IMG/VR virus record: IMGVR_UViG_3300042458_001375
Location: 1-48,647 of that record
DNA: 48,647 bases
Origin: a virus
Reading direction: 5' to 3' (one strand)
Of the stretch, positions 32,392 through 43,220 are shown in pieces. Position 1 is the first letter of the stretch. Every line of letters starts with the position of its first letter. Below the pieces are notes generated by a model. That model did no database searches. It worked only from the letters and a program-made list of their open reading frames with translations, and was not told where the DNA came from. A program made the position numbers and the translations under genes.

Positions 32392-33284
32392 TATTCTAGT
32401 ATATTATCTAAATTTTTACTTATGTCAACATCATCCCCCCTATCTTGTCTAACTTCATATAATAAATTAGTAAATTGGTTTCTAACTTCAAATAAATTAT
32501 ATTGTTTGTAAATATTATTTGCTGTATCATATAAAGTATAGATACCATCTTCAACTGATTTAGTTTGGTTGCCAAATAAACCAATTGCCAATGTGGATAT
32601 ATCATGTTCAACCATTTCAATTTCAAGCGTTGTGGGGTTGAAATAACTATTTGTTATAATAATTTCTTGATTTGGCTGCCCAATAAATGGAACTGCATTG
32701 GTTTTGTTTGAAGGTGAACTACTTGGTGATAATGTTAAAAACACCAAATTAGTGTCATTATCAACATATCTATATCTAATTGATTTTACACTAGTATTTA
32801 CTTCATTTGTCACTATGGGTTCACAAAAAAAAGATGATGTAACTATTCTAAAGAAATTTGGAACTTTTTGTTTATTATTTAAATATTCAACACGATACCC
32901 AACCAACTCTTGGGGTGATGCAAATTTATTTCTAAAGTCTGCTGGAACATTATCCAAATTGATAACAATCCCCTTAACATTAGGAAGAGCACTTAACACC
33001 CCACAATCAGTAATTTTTGTTCTAATTTGTGCTGGTCTTAAATAAACAGTATAATAACCCAATGCATTAAATTCTGTTGCTGGTAATGTTAACTTATATA
33101 AACCCCCCAATAATTCAACATTATTTGCATCCTCAAAATAAGGGGTCAAAATATCAGTTGCTGATAATTTTTTTTGCACAATTGTTTCACTCTGATCCCT
33201 GGTTGGGGAGTAAACCATTATAATCTCAACATCTTCAGGATTTACATCACTAGGTCTAACCGTGCCATATGTACCAATTGCCAT
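32391..33284 (-). CDS. Conserved virion structural protein, unknown
   Basis: This 297-residue protein starts MAIGTYGTVRPSDVNPEDVEIIMVYSP and is beta-rich with charged loops. No enzymatic or named domain was recognised. It leads a unit with TATTTATA 18 bases upstream and overlaps the tail-protein-I gene by one base, so it is made together with baseplate proteins. The composition (GYYTVYLRPAQIR, VKGIVINLDNVP) is that of a soluble beta protein. A baseplate or wedge-accessory role is likely from context only. Confidence 0.5.
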   Translation of the reverse strand: MAIGTYGTVRPSDVNPEDVEIIMVYSPTRDQSETIVQKKLSATDILTPYFEDANNVELLGGLYKLTLPATEFNALGYYTVYLRPAQIRTKITDCGVLSALPNVKGIVINLDNVPADFRNKFASPQELVGYRVEYLNNKQKVPNFFRIVTSSFFCEPIVTNEVNTSVKSIRYRYVDNDTNLVFLTLSPSSSPSNKTNAVPFIGQPNQEIIITNSYFNPTTLEIEMVEHDISTLAIGLFGNQTKSVEDGIYTLYDTANNIYKQYNLFEVRNQFTNLLYEVRQDRGDDVDISKNLDNILE

Positions 33285-33302
33285 AATTTTTTTTTATATT
33301 AA

Positions 33303-33310
33303 TATAAATA
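33303..33310 (-). promoter_or_regulatory. TATTTATA element before the tail-protein-I unit
   Basis: The minus-strand TATTTATA lies 18 bases upstream of the ATG at 33284, in the 35-base gap after the PKD-like gene; an A-run directly precedes the start codon. Confidence 0.4.
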
Positions 33311-33319
33311 GTTTATTCT

Positions 33320-34351
33320 TTATTTATTTGTTAAATTAAAATATCCATATCCATATTTTTCCATATCTAACAAAGTTCTCACCTCACCAAGTCTTTGAAC
33401 TCTTTCATATCCAGAATTTTTCCCCCTCTCAATAAAAACATTTGAAAAAATTTGAACATCAGAAACGCTCTTCATTAATAAATCATTTTTAACAATTGGA
33501 CTTGGGTATATTGGCTCTTTTTTAATATTTGTTTTAAATATTGTTATTCCATTTTGATAATCAATATAATCAATATTGCTAATGGTATATGCTGTGAAAA
33601 TGGTTTCTTTAATTTCTGTTAATTTTCCCTCAAAACCATTTTTATTTACCAACTTACCAACTTTAAATTCATCTTTACCATAAATAGCCAAATCATTTAA
33701 TCTTGATTTTGTATAACCAGACACATCAACTGAACTAACATCATTGTATGAATATTTTTTTAATCCAGTATCCCCTGTGAAGATATAATCATAATTTATA
33801 TTAGTATTCTTCCAAGGACCAGCATTTGGTATATATGATGTTGTGCCAAATGGATTTGATATGGTAGCTAATTTAAATGGTTTTTTTATTGTCTTACTGA
33901 CAATGTTTGAACCAAAATTATTTCTTTGTGTTAATGTTAAAGTAAATTCCCCATCTGATTTGGTATAAGTATGGCACAATTTAGGAGATATCATTTGTTC
34001 AATTTGCCCATCACCCCAATCTATCAAATAAGTAGAATCCAATGTTGATGTCTTAACTATTGAGGTATTTGAAACACAAATTCTACTATCATTTTCCCCA
34101 GAAAATACAAAGTTTGTTGCAACATCTTTTTGTGTTATTGCACCATCAAATTCTGAATAATACCCCATATCAACAATATCTTGCGTTAACAAAATAGGAA
34201 TTGTTAATCCTGTTAATGTTGATGCCCCATTTGTCCCACCTGATAAAATATTTGTCATACCAGTATAAACGCCAATTGTCTTACCACTATAATCAAAGTA
34301 TTTAATTAATGATGATACCGACTCAGGGGATATTTTAATTTTATATATCAT
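33320..34351 (-). CDS. PKD-like-domain virion protein
   Basis: This 343-residue protein contains a PKD-like segment around residues 105-155: STYLIDWGDGQIEQ followed by CHTYTKSDGEFTLTLTQRNNFG. WGDG and the HTY(x)nG motif are the hallmarks of the PKD fold, an Ig-like beta sandwich common in surface proteins. The C-terminal part (YERVQRLGEVRTLLDMEKYGYGYFNL) is conserved in style with phage tail proteins but not recognised. Its start overlaps the 196-residue gene by four bases (ATGA). Probably a tail-associated binding or spacer subunit. Confidence 0.58.
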   Translation of the reverse strand: MIYKIKISPESVSSLIKYFDYSGKTIGVYTGMTNILSGGTNGASTLTGLTIPILLTQDIVDMGYYSEFDGAITQKDVATNFVFSGENDSRICVSNTSIVKTSTLDSTYLIDWGDGQIEQMISPKLCHTYTKSDGEFTLTLTQRNNFGSNIVSKTIKKPFKLATISNPFGTTSYIPNAGPWKNTNINYDYIFTGDTGLKKYSYNDVSSVDVSGYTKSRLNDLAIYGKDEFKVGKLVNKNGFEGKLTEIKETIFTAYTISNIDYIDYQNGITIFKTNIKKEPIYPSPIVKNDLLMKSVSDVQIFSNVFIERGKNSGYERVQRLGEVRTLLDMEKYGYGYFNLTNK

Positions 34352-34938
34352 TTTCTGCTTATATATTCATACCATAAAATTGGTGATCCAGAAATACCAA
34401 TCCTATTATCTTTTTTAATATCAAAATATTCATATGTCTTATTATCATAATCCAATTTTAATTTATAATGAAAATCAAAAACTTCATTTAAATTATATCT
34501 ATCACTCAAATTTGAATCCCCTTGGCAAATATTTGACATTCTTTTAACCATTCCAGTTTTACCATTGAAAAATGTTGCACTAACATAAAAAGTATCAAGA
34601 TTAAATATTGTCTTATCCCTTAACCAATAAATATAAAAACCCTCTGTATTAATGTCGTGATCCAAATAATACTCTGGAATTATTAAATTATTTGATTGAA
34701 TTCCATTGCTGGCTTGTAATATAGTTGTAAAATATAATTTTTGCGATTTACTAAAAGGGGTGTCATAATAATCTAATTTGAAAAATGAATTATTAAAACT
34801 ATTTGTATTAAATCTTACATCATTTTCAATATATCCATTATTTGGGGTCAAATACGTTGTCTTCCAATTTATATTATTGGTAATATCAATTCCTTGTAAA
34901 AAATTAAATTTTATATTTAAACTATAATCTGTTGCCAT
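34348..34938 (-). CDS. Hypothetical virion-associated protein
   Basis: This 196-residue protein is rich in Asn, Tyr and Phe and probably an all-beta fold. No domain was recognised. The sequence shows NIKFNFLQGIDITNNINW, YYLDHDINTEGFYIYWLRD and a C-terminal GISGSPILWYEYISRK. It is encoded between the FISUMP and PKD-like proteins with a four-base gap and a four-base overlap, so a structural partner of these is likely. No signal peptide or membrane segment is present. Confidence 0.45.
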   Translation of the reverse strand: MATDYSLNIKFNFLQGIDITNNINWKTTYLTPNNGYIENDVRFNTNSFNNSFFKLDYYDTPFSKSQKLYFTTILQASNGIQSNNLIIPEYYLDHDINTEGFYIYWLRDKTIFNLDTFYVSATFFNGKTGMVKRMSNICQGDSNLSDRYNLNEVFDFHYKLKLDYDNKTYEYFDIKKDNRIGISGSPILWYEYISRK

Positions 34939-34942
34939 TATA

Positions 34943-35848
34943 TTAATTTTTTATACATCTAACCGAATACCCATTGTTTTTATCATCACATTGGAAATCC
35001 AAATTATTATTATTATATTTTAATTGAATTATTTTGGCAAAATTAACAATACATCCAGTTGTTGTATTAGTCCAAAAAGTACCCGTTTCCCCAAAGAAAT
35101 TAAAATTACCATTATACACTCTTCTACCTGCTGGATAACCACTAAATCCACTAGTATTTGTTGCCCCATCATTTGGGCTATCCCACCATACAACTCCTTC
35201 TGTTTTCATCTTCCCACCTGAAATACTATTACCCCCCAGATATGTGGATAAAGTTGCATAGTCAGCCAATGTGGGAACTCTATACTCGGTTGGACATAGA
35301 TTAGTTGTTGCATAAAAATTATACAAATACCCAAAACAATTATCAATATTATTATTATTATATGCACAATAAGCACCAATTGTTAAATTACTCCAAGTTG
35401 TACTATTAGTTACATTTGGAATATCAGCACCATTATTATACCTTGTTGTTCTTAAATTTTCTGTAAACCAAGTTTGTGTTCCAATGGTAGCTGTACCATA
35501 ATAATTCCCATCCAAATCTGTAACATAAGTTGTACCAGAACAAGTATTGACACTTATCAAAACACCACTTGAATTAATATTGAATACCGTACCCTTTGTA
35601 CTGCTAACATACCAACCTTCAGGTAATATCTCATAACCAGTATCTGTCCCAATGTAAATAATATCATTAATCTCTATTCTCTGTGGAGTTCTTTGGTTTG
35701 TCACATATAACTTATCACAATCCCCCACACAAGTTGTTGGTATTGTTGTGCAAAATATTGAATTACAAGCATCACCACTAGTTGCATGATTAAACCAACT
35801 TGAACATCCACTACCAGGTGTTGGCGCATATACGTTAAATTCACTCAT
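34943..35848 (-). CDS. FISUMP-domain virion-type protein
   Basis: This 301-residue protein has an N-terminal 95-residue Cys-containing region and then a full FISUMP domain: YYGTATIGTQTWFTENLRTTRYNNG, GYLYNFYATTN, CPTEYRVPTLADYATLSTYLGG, GGKMKT, SGFSGYPAGRRVYNGNF, GTFWTNTT and the closing NGYSVRCIKN. The order and spacing match the Bacteroidota/Fibrobacteres family very well. There is no lipobox, so it is not an ordinary host lipoprotein. It lies in the middle of baseplate genes with one- to four-base gaps. Inferred role: a receptor-binding or decorating protein of the tail. Confidence 0.75.
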   Translation of the reverse strand: MSEFNVYAPTPGSGCSSWFNHATSGDACNSIFCTTIPTTCVGDCDKLYVTNQRTPQRIEINDIIYIGTDTGYEILPEGWYVSSTKGTVFNINSSGVLISVNTCSGTTYVTDLDGNYYGTATIGTQTWFTENLRTTRYNNGADIPNVTNSTTWSNLTIGAYCAYNNNNIDNCFGYLYNFYATTNLCPTEYRVPTLADYATLSTYLGGNSISGGKMKTEGVVWWDSPNDGATNTSGFSGYPAGRRVYNGNFNFFGETGTFWTNTTTGCIVNFAKIIQLKYNNNNLDFQCDDKNNGYSVRCIKN

Positions 35849-35849
35849 A

Positions 35850-36410
35850 TTAATTTGAATTACAATTTTGATTGAATACTATTAGATTATTTGATGAATA
35901 ATATCTTAATTCCGTTGCTGATGGTGTTGGCGTCATTGTTGGAGTTGTTGTATTTGTTGGTGTTATTGAAGTTGTTGGTGTTATGGTTGGTGTTATTGAT
36001 GGTGTTATTGAAGTTGTTGGTGTTATAGTTGGTGTTATTGATGGGGTTGGTGTAAATGTTGGTGTAGCAGATGCTGATGGTTGTATAGTTGGTGTAACTG
36101 ATGGTGTTGGTGTATATGTTGGTGTTGTCGTATTGGTTGGTGTTACAGTAGAGGTCATAGTTGGGGTTGGTGTTGGGGTTGGTGTTGGTGTTGGCGATGC
36201 TGACACTGGAATTGGAGGAAAATATCCCTTATGTTGAAATCTAACTATCTCGTAATCTATCTTATCATTTATTGCATTGCTAATTATTGTATCTTCATAT
36301 TGTTCAATAACATCATCTTGACCTAAATTTTCCACATTAATACTAACAGGAATGCTTATGGTTAAATCATTAACATTTGGTAATCTTAATTTATATTTAT
36401 TCACACTCAT
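35850..36410 (-). CDS. Virion-type protein with long PT-rich C-terminal tract
   Basis: The protein has 186 residues from the ATG at 36410; the frame extends one codon to a TTG, but ATG is preferred and overlaps the upstream gene by 14 bases. Residues 1-70 form a small domain ([20 protein letters not shown]) ending at [11 protein letters not shown]. Then about 95 residues are almost entirely Thr, Pro, Ser and Ile ([24 protein letters not shown]). A short tail ([15 protein letters not shown]) closes it. PT tracts of this type act as extended, often glycosylated, spacers in surface proteins. Probably a flexible tether linking the FISUMP protein or another head to the baseplate; inferred. Confidence 0.55.
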   Translation of the reverse strand: MSVNKYKLRLPNVNDLTISIPVSINVENLGQDDVIEQYEDTIISNAINDKIDYEIVRFQHKGYFPPIPVSASPTPTPTPTPTPTMTSTVTPTNTTTPTYTPTPSVTPTIQPSASATPTFTPTPSITPTITPTTSITPSITPTITPTTSITPTNTTTPTMTPTPSATELRYYSSNNLIVFNQNCNSN

Positions 36411-38058
36411 CAATAATAGGTTTTACAACAACACCGCTCCCATCATTTAATAATGAATTAAAATCATACCCAGAAGTATCTGGTATTAATTTGAATATTA
36501 CATCTGAAAATGGATAAAATGTATCATTAACATATGGGTAATTAACCCCATTTGAATTCTCATCAAAAAAACCAACACTATAAATATCTCTCCACCTAAA
36601 TTGGGCATCAAATTTTGAATAGAATGCATAGCTTGGGATGTTATCTTTTGATGTTAAACCAACTGATTCAACATAATTTGAAAATACCTTTAATGTCATT
36701 CTATTATGTGGCTTATAATAATATCCTGACTTATTATTATCATAACCAGCAACCCTAAAAACACTTTCATTATGTTTTATTTTATAATAAAAATCTGAAA
36801 TAACAATCTCCTCTTGATTATATTCATTATATTCACAAAAATCACCATCAAATTCATTGGGGGGATTGTAATAATAAAAATTTGATTTTGCGTCATCTGA
36901 ATATGATATTGCCATAATATTGCTATTGGATAATGTGTTGCTATCATCCCACCAATCACTAACTGACTCACTTCTATTAAAATCCCAGCCTTGTTTCATT
37001 GGTTTATTTTTTGATGCAAAAAACCCAGAATACCCTTTAAATAAAATTGTTAAATATAATTCAGTTAAAGGTCTGTTTCTATTATCAACAATTCCTTCAA
37101 TATCAATTTCATCCTGTATGGTAAAATTATATGATTTATTTGAACCTATTCTTTTTGTTGGGAATTTATTATTATTATCATCATAACTTAATGTTTCTAT
37201 CCCATCATAAATACCAGATTGAAATCCTGCTTTTGTGGCAACAACTCTATCACCCCCTTTTATAACTTTGTGTTTTCTAATATAATATTTTGAAATGGTT
37301 TCACCGCTATTGGCACTATTTGTAACACGCCTTAATGTTCCATATACATTTCCTTTTATTTTATCATTAATGTTAATGATGTTAATTATAGTCTTTTCAG
37401 AATTAAAAGAACCATCACCAAATGATAATATATTATGCAAAGATTCATTATTACCAATTTTAATCATCACACTCTCCCCTAAATTCAAATTATGATTTAA
37501 TCCACAAATAATTTTTGTCACATTAAAACCATTAATTGTTATATTTTCAGAAACAAATGGAATGCCATCACCAGCAACCCATTCAAAATCTTTTCCCTTA
37601 AAACCAATATTTAATATCTTTTTATTATCTTCAGAAGATGGATAAGTTAAATAATAATTCCAATTATATGTAAATGCACTAATGCTTTCAAAACCAAAAG
37701 CAGTTGTTGTTTTTGGTCTAAAAAAATCAAACTCATAAGATTGTAATAACCCCTTTCTAACATTTTTAGATTGAATGATTAATGAAGATTTTAATGGATA
37801 AATTAATTCATCTTCATATTTGGTTGTTGTTGTTCCAGAATATATATTATTATATAAATAACTTATGTTATAAACTGGTCGTATCTTAAATGATGCACTC
37901 TTCTCCTTCTCATACAATTCCTTTAAATCTATGTTAACACTTCTATCAAATTCAATTAATTCTTTGGATGAATTAACAAGGTCAACTGATATTTGTGAAT
38001 CAATTTCATCCCCAATCTTATTTCTATAAATGCTTGGTACTATAATATAGTTATTCAT
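36397..38058 (-). CDS. Baseplate-region structural protein, unknown
   Basis: This 553-residue protein starts [28 protein letters not shown] and is rich in Asn, Lys, Tyr and Ser, with beta-strand-like alternation throughout. No known domain was recognised. [31 protein letters not shown] stands out as a Trp-rich patch. The gene overlaps the giant structural protein upstream by eight bases and the PT-rich gene downstream by 14, so it belongs to the baseplate operon. The most likely role is a baseplate or tail-spike component. Confidence 0.5.
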   Translation of the reverse strand: MNNYIIVPSIYRNKIGDEIDSQISVDLVNSSKELIEFDRSVNIDLKELYEKEKSASFKIRPVYNISYLYNNIYSGTTTTKYEDELIYPLKSSLIIQSKNVRKGLLQSYEFDFFRPKTTTAFGFESISAFTYNWNYYLTYPSSEDNKKILNIGFKGKDFEWVAGDGIPFVSENITINGFNVTKIICGLNHNLNLGESVMIKIGNNESLHNILSFGDGSFNSEKTIINIININDKIKGNVYGTLRRVTNSANSGETISKYYIRKHKVIKGGDRVVATKAGFQSGIYDGIETLSYDDNNNKFPTKRIGSNKSYNFTIQDEIDIEGIVDNRNRPLTELYLTILFKGYSGFFASKNKPMKQGWDFNRSESVSDWWDDSNTLSNSNIMAISYSDDAKSNFYYYNPPNEFDGDFCEYNEYNQEEIVISDFYYKIKHNESVFRVAGYDNNKSGYYYKPHNRMTLKVFSNYVESVGLTSKDNIPSYAFYSKFDAQFRWRDIYSVGFFDENSNGVNYPYVNDTFYPFSDVIFKLIPDTSGYDFNSLLNDGSGVVVKPIIDECE

Positions 38059-41000
38059 TCAAATATTTTGTTTTAAATTTATCCAAAGATGAAAATCCTT
38101 TCTTTATTCCAAAATAAAAATGAAATGGTGCACCAACAACAAATTTTGTATTTTCTTGTTTAGTTTTATTATATTTACCATTTATATCAGAATATATATA
38201 ACCCCTATGTGAATTATATGCTATATCTGAATTGTCTGAAACAAAATAATCTGTGCTATCATATTCACTAAACTTTGCTGTATCATTATTTCTGGGTTTA
38301 ATTCTTTCAAGAGATTGATACTTTTTTGCAACAATATCAACTTTTTGTGTTCCCCAATTATTCTTGTCTGTTCCAAAAATGCTATTAGAATTTTCTGCCA
38401 ATTCCCAAGAATAAAATGGAACCTCTTGTGATCTAATATCAAAATATCTTGGGATTAATGAATTTGTAATACTATCTCTAAAACCAATCCTACCAGGTGA
38501 TATATAATCTTTATAGGTTAAATCATCTTGCAATGATGAATAAAATACCCCCATATAATTTCTACCCTTTTCTCTAAAAATTAAAGATGGTGAATTATTA
38601 TTGGTGAAAGAATAAAATTCTGATGAAAACTTCACAACGCCAAATTCTGAATTAATAGACATTAATTGTGCCAAATCACCATCTACCTTTTTACCATTTC
38701 TACTAAAAAATGAATTTATTGTTATATTAGTATTCTTATTAAGATTTTTCAATATACTAGAATCCAAAACCCTACTCATAACAAACATGTTAATTAAATC
38801 AGAATTATCTGAATAACTTGTATAATTTATTTGATTTACCATATATCCATAAGTATCAAATCCCCTTGACCCAATTAATAACTTATTTTTAATACCCAAA
38901 TTAATTATGGTTGTTGGATACATTAAATTATAATAATTTAACTTGTTTGCAATATAATTATTCTGGTTGCCAACAAATTGCCCCATAGTTGTTCCACTAT
39001 AATAAGGGGAACTTCTATAATAAAAGTTTGAAGTTGTATTATCATAATAAACAATATCCTTGCAATATTGTGGATTATTTCTATATGCACCAATAGTGTT
39101 TGATTTAAATGATGGCATAAACAAAGATCCATTAACCCAGTTATTAACAAATGTTTCTGATACAATACCTCTACATAAACCATAATTTAATTTAAACCTA
39201 AAAGCCCATTCACGGAATGCATCAATGTCTGGCAATAAATCAAGTATAGGTCGTCTAACTAATTGGTAACAACCATCCTTAATATATATAGATTGTCTTT
39301 TAGTTGACTTACATTTTTCAGTTATAGATAATGTTTCTGAATCATTTTTATTTTCATAACAAGATAGGGGAACTAAATCTTTACAAGAATTAAATGATGT
39401 ATTTACACTTGCATACCCTGGTAGCCCCTCTAAATCATTTGCCAAAATATCAGCATCAAAACCAGCATTAATATATAAGGGTGAATTTTCTCCTGTTGAT
39501 TTTTTAGGATATTTATATATTGTAAAAGAGTTATTTTGTTGTAATATACCAACCCCATTACTATACCAATTTTTACCATCTAAACCATCTGATGTTGGTA
39601 GCCTATCTGTTCTTAAAATAATTTTGTTACTATTAGAATGAGATAACTTTCTATTCTTTAATTCTAAATGCGAACTATATGAATAGTATAACATGAAATT
39701 ATCAAATTCAAATGGATTAATATCATATTTATTATTTGCCACAACATCACCTTTACCAACCATATATGTACCACCATTAAAATCCAATTTTGAATTGCTA
39801 TATTTTGAATCAATCCATTGGATAGGGGTCTTCTTTGGATAATCCTTTTCCCTCCCCGCACGTTCACTATTGACAATAAAAAAATTATTATCAGAATCAA
39901 TAGGTTCAGCACTTACCCAATTTTTTATATACTTAATTAATGTAGGAATAAGGCCTAATTTAATAATAAAAGGTTTAGTTATTGGTGAATTACGACCAAA
40001 TATACCAGAATAATATGAAACAGAATCTGATTCATATGGTCTAAATTCAATTCCTGGTTGAAAACTGTAAGATTCAAAGAAAATATCTTCTTGATTTGTT
40101 AATGTTTGTGTTGTTATAAAGTCTGATGAGTTACCTCCTTTACCTAAAAGCCTAATATTGCCAGCATATTCATTCAACTTTTGAATTGGTATATTTAATT
40201 TGGTAGCACTATTTATAATTATATTGCCAAATTCATATCCAAATATTTTACTCAAATCATACTTATTATCATATTCTGGAGAATATGGATCAACTCCTCT
40301 TTGTAATATTAAAACATATTGATTTTCAATACCATTGAAATATTGGATTGGGTTATCTACCACCAACTCATCCCCGGGTGTACCTTGACCACCAATTTTA
40401 ACTCTAAGTACAGCAGGTGAAGTTAAAACACTAGGTAAATAACCTTTAGTATTTGTATCTGATAATTTTATATAATCTGAATATGTTATACCAGTAATAA
40501 CTTGGAAATACTCAATATCCGAAGCATAATACGATGTGCTTGTTGCTCCTGTTATAAATGGTAATTTATATGTTTGACTACCTTCTGTATCTTGAGTATT
40601 TGCATATTTAACATTTATAATGTTATTTGTATTTGTTATTTTAGTTGTTCCATTAACTCCATATATAATCTCACCTTCAATTGTTGTTCCGGTGACCAAA
40701 AAATTAGGATCTTTTGATAATGAATTATTAACAAAACTTAATATATCCCCAGAATCAAAATAGGCTTCAGATAATAAAACAATTACATTGTCATAATGAA
40801 ATTTATTTCTATTTTCAATAATATCATTAGCAAAAGTAACTTTAACCTTATTTTTTTCATAAAAATAATTCTCCCTTAAATTAAAATAATTAATTCTTTC
40901 ACCAATAGGCAATGTTTCACTATATATACTAATTTTTTTATCAATTTGTATTAATTGAAATTCATCTGACCTAGGCATTTTAATATCTGTCTCACCAATT

Positions 41001-43153
41001 TTTTTAGGATTTATTCCAGATGAGTTGTCTGTCCTACCCCCAATTGATTGAGCAATAGTAAATAATAATAATGGCTTATCATCTTCATAATTAAAACTAT
41101 CTTTATAATTTATATTATCACTAGTATTATTCTCAATAATATTACCCATTAATTTCCAATCAAAATTTTGTGATAACTTATCATAATATAATGTATAATT
41201 GGATACCTGAGATAATACTCCATTGTTTTGTATTCCACTACCTAAATCAACATCAACTTCTTCCATATCACAAATGCAAAACTCACAATTTGGGTAAGTT
41301 ATATTTGGCAAATGAATTAATTTTAATTTTTTCTTAACTATTTTTTTAAAATTAATTGTCAAATAAACAAGTAAAAATAAAATTGGGCCTAATAGTAATA
41401 AATCTTTACTAATTTGGAATAATAAAAATGATGCAAATGTTGGTAATGTTGGTATAATCCCTGCTGAAAATAAAGCAACAGATATTGCATAATTTTTAAT
41501 TACATTAGATATATAATTTTTAATGAAAAAACCCAAAAGTACAATTATTGCTGGTAATAATATTACAGCCATAAAATTCCACAAAAAAGAAATCAAATGA
41601 TATCCAAATATTAATGGAATATTAATAAACTGAATAATTTGCAATATTATTGAAAATAAGTAATAAAACAAATCAAAGTTTTTCACACCATCATTAACTG
41701 GGTATTTATTTATTACTTGCTCACAACTTCTATCCCCAATTTCTTTAATTCCAATAAATTTGCCTTTATTTGTCCCACCCTGATATTGATCAACCAATCC
41801 AGAAACAGTATATACTTTATTATATTCAAATTCATAAAATGTATCTTCACAATTAATTGCAGCAATCTTGTTTGTATATTTTTTCCAATCAAGTCCAAAA
41901 TAATATGAACCACTTTGTGCCTTTTTGGCTTCATCATTACTCCCAGAACTTGATGGATTACCACCCCCTTCTGTCCACCCATATTCTTTAATATTTGGCA
42001 CCAAAAAATTGGCTTTTCTTGTTGTGTTTGTTAAACTAATAGAATCTTCCCATTTTATGTTAAATCTATATTTTCCCCTTGTTGGAATACCTATTGTTTC
42101 ATCTTCTGTTATTTGCAAATTTCCATTCTCATCAGTTATGATATAATCCAAATTCATTGGCATTTCAACAACCCAAGTACCATCCCCATCAATAACTCTA
42201 CCCCCATTATCCAATTCATAAAATTCAAGAATGGGCAAACCATCTGAATCAATACTTTTTGTTTGTCTAATTGATTGAATTAGTCCTGGACCAGTTTCAA
42301 GCAAACATAAATTCCCCAAAGATTCTTTAACCCCACAATTAAGTTTAACGCTATCTATGTTATTTGTTCCAAATATTGACCCAATAAAGATTGATGTTGG
42401 TTGAATATCAATACTAGCATCTGTTCTTAAATCAAAATCAACTCTATTAATTGTTGAATCACAAGTTTCTGGATCCCCCCAGAATGGTGAAACTTCTATC
42501 CCTTTAGATAATGAAACAATTTGTGGCAATGATTCCAAATCTGTTGATGCTTGAAATGAATTTCCCTTAAATTGACCCTCTGCTGCTCTGCCCATCCTTA
42601 TCAAATCTTGGGGAGTTAATGAAAATGCCCCAATGTCAGATAAATCCAAATCCATAAAAACTGTATGTCCCCCAATTGGAACTCCAAATATCATATAATC
42701 ACCACTATCATTTGTCTTTACAGTGAATTTATAATATTTCTCATAAACTTCAATATATTGGTTTTTTGCCAAAACATCATTCAATGATGGAAAATTACCT
42801 GTGGCAACATGACCTTCATAAGATGGTTCATATGGTAATAAATTATATCTATATCCCTCCTCATTTTTATCACCAATAGATTTATATGGGTAAATTGAGT
42901 TGATTAATGCATTATCTTCATCCTCTGTTGATAGTGGAATAAATACTGATACCCTAGCATTTGCCAATCCAAAACCATTATTTGCTGTAATCCTACCTGC
43001 AACAACCCCATAATTGGCACAATCCAATGTATAGATATCAGATTGTCTAACTTTAAATGATAAAATTTCAAGAAATTCAATATTTTGGTCTAACTGAAAA
43101 TTAACAAAATTATCTTGTCCAATATTGGTTTTTATTCTATATGTATTTTGCAT
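38051..43153 (-). CDS. 1700-residue baseplate-adjacent structural protein with an internal hydrophobic core
   Basis: The frame extends one TTG codon further, but ATG at 43153 is chosen. Residues about 48-175 look like a carboxypeptidase-regulatory-like beta domain (YGVVAGRITANNGFGLANARVSV, FTVKTNDSGDYMIFGVPIGG). Residues about 490-603 form several strongly hydrophobic segments (YYLFSIILQIIQF, FMAVILLPAIIVLLGFFI, LLLLGPILFLLVYLTI), followed by a lysine-rich stretch and a Cys cluster (CEFCICD). The remaining 1050 residues are soluble, beta-rich and Asn/Tyr-rich. It lies directly after gp6/J. Membrane-like segments inside a large tail protein could insert into the host envelope during injection; this is inference. 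No homologous family name is recognised. Confidence 0.6.
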   Translation of the reverse strand: MQNTYRIKTNIGQDNFVNFQLDQNIEFLEILSFKVRQSDIYTLDCANYGVVAGRITANNGFGLANARVSVFIPLSTEDEDNALINSIYPYKSIGDKNEEGYRYNLLPYEPSYEGHVATGNFPSLNDVLAKNQYIEVYEKYYKFTVKTNDSGDYMIFGVPIGGHTVFMDLDLSDIGAFSLTPQDLIRMGRAAEGQFKGNSFQASTDLESLPQIVSLSKGIEVSPFWGDPETCDSTINRVDFDLRTDASIDIQPTSIFIGSIFGTNNIDSVKLNCGVKESLGNLCLLETGPGLIQSIRQTKSIDSDGLPILEFYELDNGGRVIDGDGTWVVEMPMNLDYIITDENGNLQITEDETIGIPTRGKYRFNIKWEDSISLTNTTRKANFLVPNIKEYGWTEGGGNPSSSGSNDEAKKAQSGSYYFGLDWKKYTNKIAAINCEDTFYEFEYNKVYTVSGLVDQYQGGTNKGKFIGIKEIGDRSCEQVINKYPVNDGVKNFDLFYYLFSIILQIIQFINIPLIFGYHLISFLWNFMAVILLPAIIVLLGFFIKNYISNVIKNYAISVALFSAGIIPTLPTFASFLLFQISKDLLLLGPILFLLVYLTINFKKIVKKKLKLIHLPNITYPNCEFCICDMEEVDVDLGSGIQNNGVLSQVSNYTLYYDKLSQNFDWKLMGNIIENNTSDNINYKDSFNYEDDKPLLLFTIAQSIGGRTDNSSGINPKKIGETDIKMPRSDEFQLIQIDKKISIYSETLPIGERINYFNLRENYFYEKNKVKVTFANDIIENRNKFHYDNVIVLLSEAYFDSGDILSFVNNSLSKDPNFLVTGTTIEGEIIYGVNGTTKITNTNNIINVKYANTQDTEGSQTYKLPFITGATSTSYYASDIEYFQVITGITYSDYIKLSDTNTKGYLPSVLTSPAVLRVKIGGQGTPGDELVVDNPIQYFNGIENQYVLILQRGVDPYSPEYDNKYDLSKIFGYEFGNIIINSATKLNIPIQKLNEYAGNIRLLGKGGNSSDFITTQTLTNQEDIFFESYSFQPGIEFRPYESDSVSYYSGIFGRNSPITKPFIIKLGLIPTLIKYIKNWVSAEPIDSDNNFFIVNSERAGREKDYPKKTPIQWIDSKYSNSKLDFNGGTYMVGKGDVVANNKYDINPFEFDNFMLYYSYSSHLELKNRKLSHSNSNKIILRTDRLPTSDGLDGKNWYSNGVGILQQNNSFTIYKYPKKSTGENSPLYINAGFDADILANDLEGLPGYASVNTSFNSCKDLVPLSCYENKNDSETLSITEKCKSTKRQSIYIKDGCYQLVRRPILDLLPDIDAFREWAFRFKLNYGLCRGIVSETFVNNWVNGSLFMPSFKSNTIGAYRNNPQYCKDIVYYDNTTSNFYYRSSPYYSGTTMGQFVGNQNNYIANKLNYYNLMYPTTIINLGIKNKLLIGSRGFDTYGYMVNQINYTSYSDNSDLINMFVMSRVLDSSILKNLNKNTNITINSFFSRNGKKVDGDLAQLMSINSEFGVVKFSSEFYSFTNNNSPSLIFREKGRNYMGVFYSSLQDDLTYKDYISPGRIGFRDSITNSLIPRYFDIRSQEVPFYSWELAENSNSIFGTDKNNWGTQKVDIVAKKYQSLERIKPRNNDTAKFSEYDSTDYFVSDNSDIAYNSHRGYIYSDINGKYNKTKQENTKFVVGAPFHFYFGIKKGFSSLDKFKTKYLNE

Positions 43154-43167
43154 CAAGCCTTTTTTTA

Positions 43168-43175
43168 AGTAAATA
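43168..43175 (-). promoter_or_regulatory. TATTTACT, weak variant of the promoter-like element
   Basis: The minus-strand TATTTACT lies 14 bases upstream of the ATG at 43153, in the 67-base gap after gp6/J. It keeps six of the seven core bases; the leader then has AAAAAAAGG close to the start. Confidence 0.25.
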
Positions 43176-43220
43176 TTTTATTGTATATAATATAAAGACT
43201 AAACACGTAAAATAAATGAA

